In this document: one piece after another, positions 24,441-36,584 of the stretch | Numbering within the stretch: position 1 is the first letter of the stretch | Layout: every line of letters begins with the position of its first letter | Assembly: GCF_047511655.1 (NCBI RefSeq) | Contig: NC_133397.1 | Span: forward strand, 122,911,308-122,975,307 | Length of the DNA stretch: 64,000 nt | Origin: Castor canadensis | Lineage: Eukaryota; Chordata; Mammalia; Rodentia; Castoridae | Reading direction: 5' to 3' | Position numbers and translations under genes: made by a program | The notes under the pieces: generated by a model | The model's database searches: none | What the model saw: the letters and a program-made list of their open reading frames with translations, nothing else | What the model was told of the DNA's origin: nothing

Positions 24441-25179
24441 CTTCAGAAGCTCACAGGAAGGGTAGATTACTTCCTTACAAAGAAGTAAAGAAATGTTTGT
24501 GGACCAGGAACCATATAAGTTGGTCCTTGAAGACCTAGTAGAATTTGGACAAAGGAGAGTCCATTATCCTCACATGTAGCAAAGCATTTTATCATGACAC
24601 TACAAAGTATATAAAATCATACCATTTCAATATTAACGCTAATAATGTTAATATTAACTACTACATCAAAATATTTTTTCAAGTTAACTGTGGTCATGAC
24701 TCTAGAGAGTACACACACAAGTCAACAGGTAATTGTTGAAGGGATGAATCCCACCTATTTAAAATGCCCTAAAGGACATTTGTCCCAACACCTGCTAATG
24801 ATTCTTTGATTCCCCTAAAACTCAGTGATTTATCTCCTCCATAAAAACCAAAAGATGTACTGATTTCATCTTCTCTGTAGAAGCATGGTGTCTAAAACAC
24901 TCATTTTCTAGTGAGAATGTCAATTTCCGAGAAATGTAATACCTCTTCAAGTCACAGAGAAAATTTATATCAGATCTAGGTGAAGAACCCAAGGTTCTGG
25001 CTCCATGACCCAAACTCCTCCTTTACTAGGCTGACCACTATCCACTATTTAGTTTGTTTTATTGAGCCAGGAAGCAGATCAAGTGGCCAGTACTGATTCT
25101 TGTATTATTAGATACATCCTACAGGACTTAGATTCTGACTGACACTTGATTTCTACTGAAAGTCAAGGTTGGCCTAACA
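24441..25179. other. Intergenic, nothing recognised
   Basis: AT-rich unique sequence with no gene or clear repeat. Confidence 0.5.
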
Positions 25180-25697
25180 GCTGTTCATTTTATTCATTTG
25201 GGAAACAAGAATGAGCGAGGCACTGTGTCTGGCACATGATCCAACAATGAGTCATGTCCTGGCTTTACAACAGTTACCTTCTGATGGGGGTGCAGGTAAA
25301 AAGCAACAAATAAAATTACTGAATATTGTGAAGAGTGATAGGAGGAAACAAATGAGATAATTTCAGTAGAGAGTAAGAAAATGATCTTCCTTAACTAGAC
25401 AGAGTGGCCAGAGAAACATAAGGTGTGTCGGGTAGGCTGTTTATAAAATGGGCAAAGGAGTCAGGTGTTGGAAGAGATGGAAGGAAGGGCAAGTGGAGGC
25501 TCTTGAGACACCAAAAAGCCAGACACACCTGAAAAGCAGAGTAAGAGATGGAAGGGGGTAACCTGAAATGAAATTGGGGTAGAGGCAGAGTTGGGGTCAC
25601 ATGGGACTGGAAGGGTCTTGTTTCAGGCTTGAATTTTATAACAAGTACATGGGAAACCATTAAAAGATTTTAAGTATTCAGTAACATGATTTTACTT

Positions 25698-25775
25698 ACT
25701 TTTTTTGAGACAGTCTCACTATTAGCTCAGGCAGACCTCAAACCCACCATCCTCCATGGGCCACCACACCCAACT
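25698..25775 (-). mobile_element. B1 fragment, antisense
   Basis: ttttttgagacagtctcactattagctcagg followed by cctcaaacccaccatcctcc is a shortened reversed B1. Confidence 0.65.
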
Positions 25776-25839
25776 TACTTATATATTATTAAGTTTTTTA
25801 TGTTAGGCACTATTCTACTCATTAAAAAAAAAATCTCAC

Positions 25840-26020
25840 TTAGAAGCCAGATATGGTAGTTCATGCCTGTGATCCTAGCTACTCCAGAGGCTGAAGTAAG
25901 AGCATCGCACTCTGAGACCAGCCTGGTTAAAGTTAACATGAGATCCTATCTAAAGAAAAACAAGCCAAAAACAAAAGGACTGGGGATGTGGCTCAAGTGG
26001 TAGAGCACTAGCAAAAAAAT
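25840..26020 (+). mobile_element. Composite SINE
   Basis: Alu-like unit (tagttcatgcctgtgatcctagctactcc, gagaccagcctgg) followed by a short ID-like unit (ggctcaagtggtagagcac) that lacks the B box and ends in an A/AT-rich tail. Confidence 0.85.
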
Positions 26021-26059
26021 ATATATACATATCATTTAGTCAAATGGAAAAAATTCATT

Positions 26060-26230
26060 AAACATCACAATTTTATAGCTATTACCATAATTTTTATGAG
26101 GCTCATTTTATAGCTGAAACAACTGCAGCAAAGAAAATACAAGCAATGCACCTAAATTCGTATGATTAATAAATGAAAGAGCCAGCGTTTATTCAACCCC
26201 AGGTCCTATCATCCTACAGTATTTACTCTA
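26060..26230 (-). mobile_element. MIR-like fragment, antisense
   Basis: ttatagctgaaacaactgcagc and gagccagcgtttattcaaccccagg resemble a reversed MIR. Confidence 0.45.
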
Positions 26231-27027
26231 ATCTCTGCTCCTGTTTTATATATGATTTTATTGCTGGTGTGGAAAAGGAAGCAAAGGTGGAGACAGAGAT
26301 ATTAGTCAGGGAGCTGTCACAGGACCAAGTAGAAGGTGAATGGTGGCACAAATCAAGATGGTGGCCATGGAGATGGAAAAGTTGTGGATTTCAGGTATTT
26401 TGGTAGAAGAGTTGATAGTACTTGGTTCAGTGGATGCACGAGGTGGGGAAACAGGAATGAATGGTGAGTGGCTTTCAAATTTCCGGCGTGAGGATGAGCC
26501 AGGTGGATGGTGGCACCATTTACTGAGATAAAGAAGGCTGGTGAAGAAGTGAAATAAGTTTTAAAGGTAAAAAAGGCTAGGGTTTTGATCTTACACTGGA
26601 CATGCAGGTAAACAACTGAATAGCTCTGGAGTGATAAACATAAAAATTTAGAAAATATCTGCAGGAAGATGGAGTCAAAGTCTTGGAAATGAACAAGGCG
26701 ACCTGGAAGGAGAATGCAGAGAAGGGTCTGAAACGAATCCCTAAGAGACAATAAAACTTAGAGGCTTTTAAACGGATGACTTGTCAAGGGACTGTGAGAT
26801 GCTTTGGCTAAGGACAAGAAGAAAGCAAGGAAGCATGGCAACAAAAATCCAAGACTTTAGAGGGTTTCATAATGAAGTTGTCTTTATGTCAGATCTGACT
26901 GAGAAGTCAAAGAACAGGGCTTACTCAGCTATGTCACTTGATCCCAGAGACTCCAGAAATCTCTCCTCCCTGAAAAGTCCTCTCACCCAGGTCCCAGATG
27001 TATGAAAGTCCACACTGAAGGCTTCAT

Positions 27028-27238
27028 TTTTTGTGTGTGGGGTACTGGCGATTGAACTCAGGACCTTGTGCTTGCTAGGCAACCACTCACCATTTGAGCC
27101 ACACTCTCAGTCATTTCGGTTTTTTCATTTGCTTTTTAGGTAGGGTCTTGTACTTTTGCCCGGGGAATCTCAGACCTCCATCCTCCTGCTTCCACCTCCC
27201 AAGTATCTGCAATTATAGGCAAGCATTACCACCCGGCT
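27028..27238 (-). mobile_element. Composite SINE, antisense
   Basis: Reversed ID-like unit (gattgaactcaggaccttgtgcttgctagg) and reversed Alu-like unit (cctcccaagtatctgcaattataggc). Confidence 0.9.
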
Positions 27239-29094
27239 TCATTCCTTTCTTATTATGTTCAAGGGCTTATGAGCGAAATGCCAAATTGAGTCACTTGCTC
27301 TCTCTAGAGGGAATAAGTTTCAGATCATTTCTGGAAAGTTGATAAAGAAGAGAATGGGAGAGTGATGGCTTTGTGAAAGTGGGGAGAAGGTTAGGCAGAA
27401 ATGAGGAGCATTGGAGACATCAAATAGCAACTTGAGCTACACTACATATTTGCCCAGGACCTGCTCACTTCTGCCTGACATTTGGTTTGATGAATGAGTA
27501 TAAAATCTCCCTTACCTCCCTTCAGGGTATAAGCAAATGCTCTTCTCTGTATGATATGTCATTGATAGCAAAGTTCTGCGCAGTCTTTATATCACCCACC
27601 CTCCCTCATGATGCATTAAGTCCAAAATTAGGGACTAAACTCTTACTGATACGTAAGCTTCACCTGCTGCCATCATTTGACTGATAGAGAAACGGAAGCT
27701 GAGAAAGACCACTGGATGAGCTGCATCTTCAGAAGAACCCATAACCTGAGTCAGATCAACTCTCACCCTTCAGAAGACCACATTTGCTAGGAAAAGGGCT
27801 CCATTCCTGGCTGGATGCTGGGTGGAAGTGGACACCAGCCACCTCAACAACCTTGGCTGACTATTCATTTATACCTTCTTAATTCTTCTTTGATCTACAG
27901 ATCCTGAAGGGAGAGTTAAGATGGAAAGCTGGATCACCCTTAGTGTCTGATGTTGCCATAGAAAACTGAATTCTAACCACCTAATGGGAGGTTAAAAATA
28001 CCATTCATCAAAGTAGTTAACTCTTTAGAAACCATGGTTTTAGGTGTCATTAGAGGAATAAAACAAAAGAAGCTATCACCTTCCCATGAATTCCACTATG
28101 AAAAACATTGATGTTATATAACAAGGGTTTCTTAACAATAGAAAATTCTACTTTGGAGGAGCGAATGAACAAGGAATAAATTAATGAATGAAACAGAAAG
28201 TTATACTGCATATTGATATCCCTATAGCATGTCCCATGTAGACAGCCAGGGGCCATGATTCTTTGCAGACTTAGAAAAAAGTATAAGATTAGGACAGATA
28301 AGACAAGAATGCAGGAAAAGTCACAGGGGTATAAACAAAGAGGCCTTGGCCCCTGGTTAATGGAGGCGACTGTGTTCTGGACATTTGTCCTTCAGCATTT
28401 GAGGCGATCACAGCCAACTATTCTCAAACCCCTTATCTGAGGATGAAATTTCCCTGACTATGCAAAAGTAAGGTGGCCAGTGGCCTCCCAGAGGAGGCAT
28501 TTCCCTCTTCAGAGCAGCCCCTTTGGAGAAGGTCAGTACCTGGAGGTGCTCCAAGCTGCCCAGAACTCTGTGTCCCTGGCTTTTAGACAAAGCAACTATA
28601 AGCAGGAGAAAATACAAGCAGATCCCTTAAAAACAAAACAGTTTGGAGCCTACAGGACATAAAGAGGAGGACACGAGAGGACAGGGGCTGTTCCTGGGGT
28701 CTCAGAACCACAGTAAGTCAGAGTTGTGATTTAGCACTCAGGTGACTGTGCCAAACAGAAGTCCTCTCAGTGCTTTAAAAATTAATCAATGGCTTTTCCA
28801 CATAAGCCCGAGATTGTCCCTAAGTTGTCTCTATGGTACTATATAAATCCAGTCACTTGATGTCTGCCTCATGGAAACAGTGCCTTAATAAAATTACACA
28901 CAGCAAAGTGAGAGCACATTCTCCTGTCTCAGAGGGTCCTTCGTGTTCCTCCCTTCCTTGAAAGAGAAACAACCTTCTTCCATCTCCATCACTGTCACCT
29001 GTGAAAATGGTCATGTTTTCTGAAAGTGTCATTTACCCCATATCTGAAATCGGTGTGGGATAGGGAATCAAAGTACAGAGAAGTCAGATAAAAC
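27239..29094. other. Intergenic, repeat-poor, no gene recognised
   Basis: About 1.9 kb of unique sequence. Only short ORFs, none with recognisable features. Confidence 0.55.
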
Positions 29095-29300
29095 ATCTCA
29101 ACTCCATTGTTTGCTAATTAATTACTCAAGCTCAGATAAGCTCCTCTGGGCCTCAGTTTCCTAACCTGCAAAATGAGCCTAAGAACATGTACTAAACAGG
29201 ATTGTTGTGGGGTTATCACACCACTGGCCCCTGGGAAGCACTGAGATCACACAGGTCGCACTTGGTAAGACTCAGTGAATGCTGCTGCCATTCTATCCCC
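29095..29300 (+). mobile_element. MIR SINE
   Basis: The MIR core is clear: ctctgggcctcagtttcctaacctgcaaaatgagcc then aggattgttgtggggttatc. Confidence 0.75.
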
Positions 29301-30573
29301 AACACTAGGCTCAATTCAACCACAAAAGACCTTACTTTTCCCACACACTTCCGGAGCATTTATTATTTACCCATTTATAGAGCTGCTGTCGTATTCTGCC
29401 TTCTTCTTGATGCTATGCCAGAATCTCCTTGAGGGCAGTGTGTGGTAAACAATGTCATCATTTTTCTATGGCCCAGCATGCATTTTCCACATGAAAAGAA
29501 CATTAAACATTTCTCTTTTCATCTGGAGGAGAGGTAAACTCTCCTTGTGTCATTCTTATTTACAAGTCTTACAAAAAGACAACTACCGTGTAACATAGAG
29601 AAAGGAAGGAGACACTAGCACTGATAGATGGCCTCCTCGTGCTAGAGTTTTTATATTTGTGTCCTATTTATTTCTTACACCAAGGCTCCTTTTTTCCCCA
29701 TCTGCAGGAAGGAAACAGACACAGAAGAGTAAATAATTTATCCAGGATTCCACACATTTTCAAAGCACTTCACTTCTAATTGAAATGTTTCTGTGAAAAA
29801 TGCTTTCCTTTAAGGGAGAAGCATTGAGTTGGGGCTGGCATTCATTAATTTTGATTAGCTCTGGATCATTCCAGTCACTGCCTACAAGTGACAAAAATAA
29901 CAGAATCTGCTAACAACTTTCCCAACTTGCAAATTGTCCATTCTTCTCCTGAAAAAGTCTAAAAATAAAAACTAAAGCAGCAGCTCCCTGGAACACACCA
30001 GTCCCCATCTATTCAGTAAAACTCAAAATCCCGTGGTTACCTTTTGCCTCATTCCATTGCGTAAGGTCCTTTGCCCAGTGGAAGGATATTCATCCAGGGA
30101 GAGACTGTTCTAAAGGCTGGGGTTTGCGTTCTCAGCAGTCTTGCCTACAACTGGGAACAGTCTATTTGACAGAAGTCCCTGGAGTTTCACCATCCAAATA
30201 AACCCGAGACTCAGGATCACATATCCCATCTCAGAGGAGAGGGTCCAGAGACCCACAGAAACAAAGCTGCCCAACAACACAGGAGCCCCAAGATTGCTCT
30301 CAAGTTGTCTGCACTTTTGAATTTCTCAGTTATTTAAGAGGAAACTTCTATTCAGTTGTGACGGCCTTTCACGTCTTCCAAACAAAGGCAAACATAGGTT
30401 CAATCTGGTGGCACCCTGAGCCCAGGAGAGACTGAGGTTTAGGATGCAAGGTGAGATGACAGGAGGAGCCCAATATTAGGGAACAAGGTCTGAGATTATT
30501 TTGAAATGCAAATCTATAACCCACAAACCTAGGATTAAGGTTTTCTCAGGTTACATAATCATGGCTACATTGC
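29301..30573. other. Intergenic, no gene recognised
   Basis: Unique sequence. A weak reversed MIR may lie at 29600-29790 (ccatctgcaggaaggaaacagacacag). Confidence 0.5.
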
Positions 30574-31432
30574 TGTTACTGGTTAGACAAGGAATGTCCC
30601 CCAAAGGCCTATGTCCTGAAGGCTTGATCCTCAGTGCAGCTGTATTCAAAAGGGGGACATTGAGAAAGTGATTGGATCATGAGGGTTCTGACCTCATCAG
30701 TGGATTAGCCCATTGATGGGTTCGTAATTTGATGGGCTATTGGGAATTGATGGAAACTTGGGACGTGGGACCTAGCTGAAGAGAGTGGGTCTTTGGGGGC
30801 ATGCCTTTAGGGACTATATCTTGTTCCTGAGGTGCTTTCTTCTCCTTCTCCTTCCCCTTCCTTTCTCCTTCCCCTTCTTCTTCCTTCTCCTCCCCCAATC
30901 CTCCTCCTCCTCCTCCCCCTTCTCCTTTTCCTTCTCTTGCTTCTTCTTCCTCCTCCTCTTTCTTCTTCTTCTTCTTCTTCTTCTTCTTCTTCTTCTTCTT
31001 CTTCTTCTTCTTCTTCTTCTTCTTCTTCTTCTTCTTCTTCTTCTTTCTCCTTCTCCTTCTCCTTTTCTCCTCCTCCTCCTTCTCCTTCTTCTTCTTCCTT
31101 CTTCTCCACTTCCACTTCCTTCTCCTCCTCTCCCCACTCATCACTCCCCCTCCCTCTCCTCTTTCTCTTCCTCCTCGTGCTCCTCTTCATCTTCTGCTTC
31201 TCCTCTTCTCTTTCTCTCTCTCTTTCTTCTTCCTCTTCTTAGATTCTATGAGATGAGCCACCTCCTCTGCCATATGCTCTTAGTGACCTGATGATTCTAT
31301 TTCATCACAGTCCTAAAAGCTATAGAGCCAGCTTACCGTGAACCTTTGAAACCATGAGCCAAAATTAATCATTCCTCCTGTATGTTGATTTTCTCAGGAA
31401 TTTTGTCACTGCTGCTTTGCACAGACTGAAGC
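30574..31432 (+). mobile_element. ERVL-MaLR LTR (rodent MT/ORR1-like) expanded by a microsatellite
   Basis: The left part reads aaggaatgtcccccaaaggcctatgtcctgaaggcttgatcc. The right part reads atgagccaaaattaatcattcctcctgtatgttgattttctcagg and ends ttttgtcactgctgc, as in MaLR LTRs. About 400 bp of CTT-rich repeat separates the halves. Confidence 0.75.
30840..31240. repeat. (TTC)n microsatellite in a polypyrimidine tract
   Basis: Nearly pure pyrimidine on the plus strand. The core at about 30960-31043 is an uninterrupted TTC run of about 28 units, flanked by imperfect CTTCTC/CCT repeats. It creates long spurious poly-Leu, poly-Ser, poly-Glu, poly-Lys and poly-Arg ORFs. Confidence 0.95.
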
Positions 31433-32231
31433 CATGTACTTGATGTGAGAGCAGTCCCAAGTGACAGGGTCTGCCATCCCTTCCATTGTCTCCTGTGACC
31501 TGAACTCATAGCCGGCCTCAGCTTTCTGTAGCCCTACAAACTTAACCTGCCTTCTTTGACCACCAGACCTATGCTCCTCTCCTTCCTTTCCCTTCTAGAT
31601 AACTTATTTAAAACTCTCCTTATTTTTCTGTCTTTGTTTATTCTTTTTTTGAGGCTCCTGCTTCACTTGACATTTGCTTCTTTCTGTCAGTCACATGAAA
31701 GTCGCCCTACCTCTTTTTTCATTTTTATGGTTTTATATGCATATTGTAATCTCAAATTGAATTTTTTTATTTTACAAGCACAGTATTTCACACCTTGGTT
31801 CTCAGTCCATGGGAAGTCTGTCCAAAATCTCAATTATGTTTTAGGTAGAAGGACTACATTTCTACAAACCAACTCTGAATTTAACCCCTGAGCCAATAGG
31901 CAGGTTTTAGGATCAGAAACTCTCCTTTAATAAAGTCTAAAATGGAAAGATGGCTCCAGCTTGGCGCACTTAAGGAGGTAAACCAAGCTTATTAAGGTGA
32001 GGGTAAGCCCCTACACTTCCATTTGTACTGCTGAAATGAGTTTTGAAATTGCACAAACTGGAGCCACACAGTAATTAAATTCAAGAAGAGTTTAAGTTAG
32101 TGAGTGGAAATAAATCCATAACAGGGTCTTAAAAGAAACCCAGGGGCATCGTGAATCATTAAGTTGAATAGCCAATGGCAGGGCACTTCTGTGAACTTAT
32201 ACAAAATACCCTTTGCTGCTACTGGGAAAGA
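31433..32231. other. Intergenic, no gene recognised
   Basis: Unique sequence. A 111-codon ORF (31556-31891) is hydrophobic and T-rich, without family motifs. Confidence 0.5.
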
Positions 32232-32352
32232 CTTTTTTAATCTTAGAGACAGGGTCGCCTTACAGAATCAAGGCTAGCCCGGAACTCAAGGGTTTCTTGC
32301 GTTTGCCTCCCAAATGCGGGGGTTGCAAATGAGCCCCACCACATTCAGCTAA
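32232..32352 (-). mobile_element. B1-like SINE, antisense
   Basis: ttagagacagggtcgccttacag and ggctagcccggaactcaaggg, then gcctcccaaatgcgggggttgc, form a reversed B1. Confidence 0.75.
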
Positions 32353-33150
32353 AGAGGTAAGCGAGGTATCACTTCTGTAGTAAGAGAGGAGAAAATCAAA
32401 GAAAGGCTCTAATCAATTGTCCCCACAAAAGTGACCAGAGCCATCAAGAAACATTGGGGTTCCTTGCAAGAAAAAAGATTTTTCCTGTCTCTTTGCAAAA
32501 GATGAATGTTATTTTGGACTGGTAATTGAGTCCAACAATTAAATTGTGCAACAAATTTGAAGGAGGGGGTTTGAGAGACACAAACCAAGCCTTCTGAGCA
32601 TGGGTGATGGGAGGAGAGGATAGATGCGCAGAGAGATTCCTGAGACTGACTTTGGTTGCTCAAGGAAATGGGGCTTCTGGAGAGCAACTTTGGCTGGAGT
32701 CACCTTGACATTCTCTGATCCAGTCCTAGGGGAATTTGTTTTCAGGTTAAAAGAGAAACAAAAGATAGAGAGCAGCTTCAAGGGAGCCCAGTAGCATGGT
32801 GACACGTGTGGGAGAAGGACTCTCTTCAGACTCCATCCGCCCTTCAGGGGAGGTGGCTAATTATGGTGAATTTGGGTGGCAGCCAGGTTCTGGCACAAAT
32901 GGCAATCATATCAATCAAGTCAACAGGGAGAGGAGCTACTCTCAGCTAACATGATCACTGCCTCAGACACGCCATTTTCTGCAGTAAGAATTTTCCAGTT
33001 CTGCTCTCTCCCACTAACCCCATTGTCTTCATCTTTCTGAAAGACATCCAGGGTTAGCTGGGCTCTAAGTCAGGCAAATGGTCCTCATCCCCAAACCATT
33101 TGCTTTTGTCCTGTTAGCCTCAATCCAATCATTTTTAACTTAATAGACTT
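32353..33150. other. Intergenic, no gene recognised
   Basis: Unique sequence, no gene or clear repeat. Confidence 0.5.
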
Positions 33151-33673
33151 CCTTTTTTTTTTTTTGGAGAAGTTTTAGTTTTATATAAAAATTGGGCAGA
33201 AAATAGAGTTCTTACATACTCACTCTACTCCTCACCACACCCACACTCTCTGTTGTTATCATCAGCATTCGTCTGCCATGTTTGTTACAATTAACAAATC
33301 AATATTGATTCACTACTATTAACTAAAGCCCATGGCTTATATTGGGGTTCACTTTTGTATTGCACAGTTCTATGGCTTTCACATATAAGAAGATATGTAA
33401 CATTTATTTTTGTGAAACTGGCTTCTTTTGTGTAATGTGAACATCCATGGATGATCCAAAAATGGATGCAGTTCCATCCATTTTTCCTGAAAATGACATA
33501 GTTTTATTCTTCTTTGTAGCTGAATAATGCTCCATTGTGCATATATCTCATGTTTATCTATTCATCAGTTGGGGAACAGCAAGGCTGATTCCATAACATG
33601 GCTTTTGTGGAGCGTGCAACAATGAACACGGATGGGCAGGTATTTCTATTGTATGCTGACGCTGATTCCTTCA

Positions 33674-33676
<3 letters not shown>

Positions 33677-33711
<35 letters not shown>
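33677..33711. repeat. (AT)n microsatellite
   Basis: Pure AT run of about 35 bp within the antisense L1. Confidence 0.95.
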
Positions 33712-33713
<2 letters not shown>

Positions 33714-34185
33714 CAGGAGTGGTGTATCTGGACCATATGGTAGTTGTAACTTTAATTTTTTGAGGAACCCCCATACTGATTTCCACAATGGAAGGAGTGA
33801 TTTACATTCCCATCAACAGTATTTAAGGGTTCCTTTCCCCCACATCTTCACCAATATTTGTTGCTCTTCGCTTTCTTTGTGATAACCATTCTGGGTGGGA
33901 GCAATGGAATCTCAATGCTGGTTTGATTTGCCCTTATAGCTACAGATGGTGAACGTTTTCATGTATAGATTGGCCATTTGTGCATCTTCATTTGAAAAAT
34001 GTCTGTTCAGTTCATTTGTCCATTCACTGATTAGGTTATTTGATCTGGTGTTTAATTTTTAAGTTCTTTCCATGTTCTGCATATTAATCCTCTATCAGAT
34101 GAATAGCTGACAGAAATTTTCTCCTGATTTGTAGGCTGTGTCCTCTCCCTGGTAATCATTTCCTTTGCTGTGCAGAGGGGTCTGT

Positions 34186-34310
34186 TGTTATTGCTGCTGT
34201 TGCTGCTGTTTTGCATGTTGGTTGGTTTCACAGTACTGGGGTTTGGACTCCGAGTCTGGCTCTTATATGCAAATACTCTACCACTTGCCCCCAGCCTTGT
34301 GCAAAAGTTG
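34186..34310 (-). mobile_element. ID-like SINE, antisense, inside the L1
   Basis: cagtactggggtttggactccg and tactctaccacttgcccccagcc mark the reversed tRNA-derived unit, with a TTG/CTG-rich tail on the left. L1 sequence resumes at ttgtgcaaaag. Confidence 0.75.
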
Positions 34311-36570
34311 TTTTTCTAATTCGGAGCAATCCTATTCACCAACCCTTGCTATTATTTCTTGAGCCATCGAGGTCCTATTTCGAAAATCATTGCCCATGTC
34401 TACACCTTGAAGTATTTCCCTATGTTTTCTTCTAGTAGTTTCAAAGTTTCAGGTTTTACACTAAGATCTCAATCCATTTTAAACTGAGTTTTGTACAGGA
34501 TGAGAAATAGGTAAGGATAAGCAGTTCCCCCAGAAACATTTGTTGAACAGGCATTTTTCCAACATACGTTTTTGGCATCTTTGTCAAGAATCGGATGGCC
34601 GTAGCTGAGTGCATTTATTCCTGGATCTTCTATTTTATTCCCTTGGTCTATTTCCCTTGTCTGTTTTTGTGCCAGTACCATGCTGCATTTGTTACTATGG
34701 CTCTGGAGTACAGCTTGAAGTCAGGTACCACAATACCGCCACATGCTCTTTATGCTTAAATTTGATTTGGGTATGCAGGGTCTTTTGTCTTTCCATACGA
34801 ATGTTAGGACATTTTTCTATTTCTGAAGAATGATATTGGAACTTCGATGGAATTCATTGACTCTGTAGATCACTATTGATAATACATCCACCTTACCCAT
34901 GTTAATTCTGATACTTCAAGAACATGGGGACTGTTTCTATCTTATTTTGTCTCCTTCACTTTCTTTCATTAGCTCTTTTATAGCTTCAGTATAGAGGTCT
35001 TTGACATTTATTGGTTAAGTTTATGGTTAGTGGCTTTGGTTTTTGGCTTGTTTTGTTTTATTTTTTGAGACTGTTACTGAATCATGGTTCTTGACTTCTT
35101 TTTTCAATGAGCTCATTACTTGTGTATAGAAAAGCTGCTAATTTTTGTATGTTGATTTTGTGACCTGCTATTTTGCTGAAAGTGTTTATCAGAAATAAGT
35201 GTCTTCTTGTGGAGTCTTTAAGGTCTTTTAAGTATAGGATCACATCATCTGCTAATAGGGATAACTTAACTTCTTCCTTTCCTATTTGTATTCCTTTTAT
35301 TTCTTTCTCTTGCCTTATTACTCTGGCTAAGATTTCAAGCACTATAGTGAATAAGAGTGGAGAGAGTAGACATCTTTATCTCATTCCTGATTTTAGAGGA
35401 AATGCTTTTAATTTTCCCCTATTCAGTAAAATGTTGGCTGTTGGTTTATCATCAGTTGCCTTTATTATGTTGAACTACGATCCTTCTATTCCTAGTTTCT
35501 TCAAGGATTTTATCACAAAGAGTGGTGTTGAATTTTGCCAGAGGCTTTTTCTGCATCTTTTGAAAAGATTGCATTTTTTTCCCTGATTTTATTTATGAGC
35601 AGTATTACATTTATTGATTTGCATATGTTGAACCATCCTTGGATTCCTGGTATGAAACCTACTTGATCATGGTATGTGATCCTTTTACTGTGTGGCTTAA
35701 TTTTGCTTGCAAGGATCTTATTGAAGTTTTAAGCATCTATTTTCAATCACAAAAACCGGTCTGTAGTTTTCTTTCTTCATTGCCCTATCCAGTTTTGATA
35801 TCAGGACAATATTGGTTTCATAGGATGAATTTGGAAGCATTCCCTCCCTTTCTATTTTATGAAGAGTTTGAGGGAGTATTGATGTTAGTTCTTCTTTAAT
35901 GGTCTGATAAAATTCATCAGTGAACCTATCTGGTCCTGGCCTTTTCTTTGTTGGAAAACTCTATTATTATTTTAATCTCACTGCTCAATATAGATCTGTT
36001 TAGGTTGTTTAAATCCTCTTAGTTAAACTTTGGTATCTGTATCTAGAAATTTACCTATTTCTTTCAGATTTTCCTTTTTTTTTTTTTTGGAGTGTAACTT
36101 TTCAAAATATTTCCTAATGATCACCTGGGTTTCAGTGGTGTCTGTTGTAACATCCACATTTTCATCTCTAATTTTATTGATTTGGGCTTTCTTTCTTTTC
36201 ATTTTAACTAGTTTGGCTGAGGGTTTGTCAATTTTATTTATCTTTTCAAAGAGCCAGCTCTGTTTCACTGATTTTGCATTGTTCTTTTACACTCCATTTC
36301 ATTAATTTCAGCTCTGATGTTTTTGTTTCTTTCCTTTTGCCAAGTTTGGGTTTGTGTTGTTCTAACTTTTCTAAGACCTCAAGGCACACCATTAGGTTAT
36401 TTGAGACCTCTCTCATTTTTAAGGTAGGCACTTGTACTTATAAACTTCTCTTTTACAACTGCTTTTGCTGTGTCCCACAGATTCTGGTAAGTGCTGGCTT
36501 CATTTACATTTGATTTTAGGAAATCTTAATTTCCTGCCTCATTTCTTTAGTAACACACTGCTTATTCAAA
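34310..36570 (-). pseudogene. Decayed L1 ORF2 (endonuclease-reverse transcriptase) remnant
   Basis: Reverse-transcriptase coding remnants of the antisense L1. The open segment 35082-35342 contains the catalytic reverse-transcriptase motif LADD (about 35244-35255) in the context [11 protein letters not shown]. The segment 36023-36268 matches the linker between endonuclease and reverse-transcriptase domains (INKIDKPSAKL, TTDTTETQ). Stops and frameshifts separate these pieces, so no functional protein is made. Identification rests on conserved L1 motifs. Confidence 0.85.
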
Positions 36571-36584
36571 AGTGTATTGGTTAA

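Larger units (their letters stand above)
25180..26950 (-). mobile_element. Ancient L2-like LINE, antisense mosaic
   Basis: 25180-25692 and 26235-26950 match the reversed L2 layout (atttgggaaacaagaatgagcg, aaaaagcaacaaataaaatt, ggtggcaccatttactgagataaag). Two SINEs and a MIR lie between them. Confidence 0.55.

Noticed and set aside
30737..31291. Several 100-168 codon ORFs rich in Lys, Glu, Arg, Leu or Ser
   Set aside because: All are translations of the (TTC)n/(GAA)n microsatellite.
35082..36268. A possible functional reverse-transcriptase gene
   Set aside because: Only two short open pieces of L1 ORF2 remain, in different frames, with stops between them.
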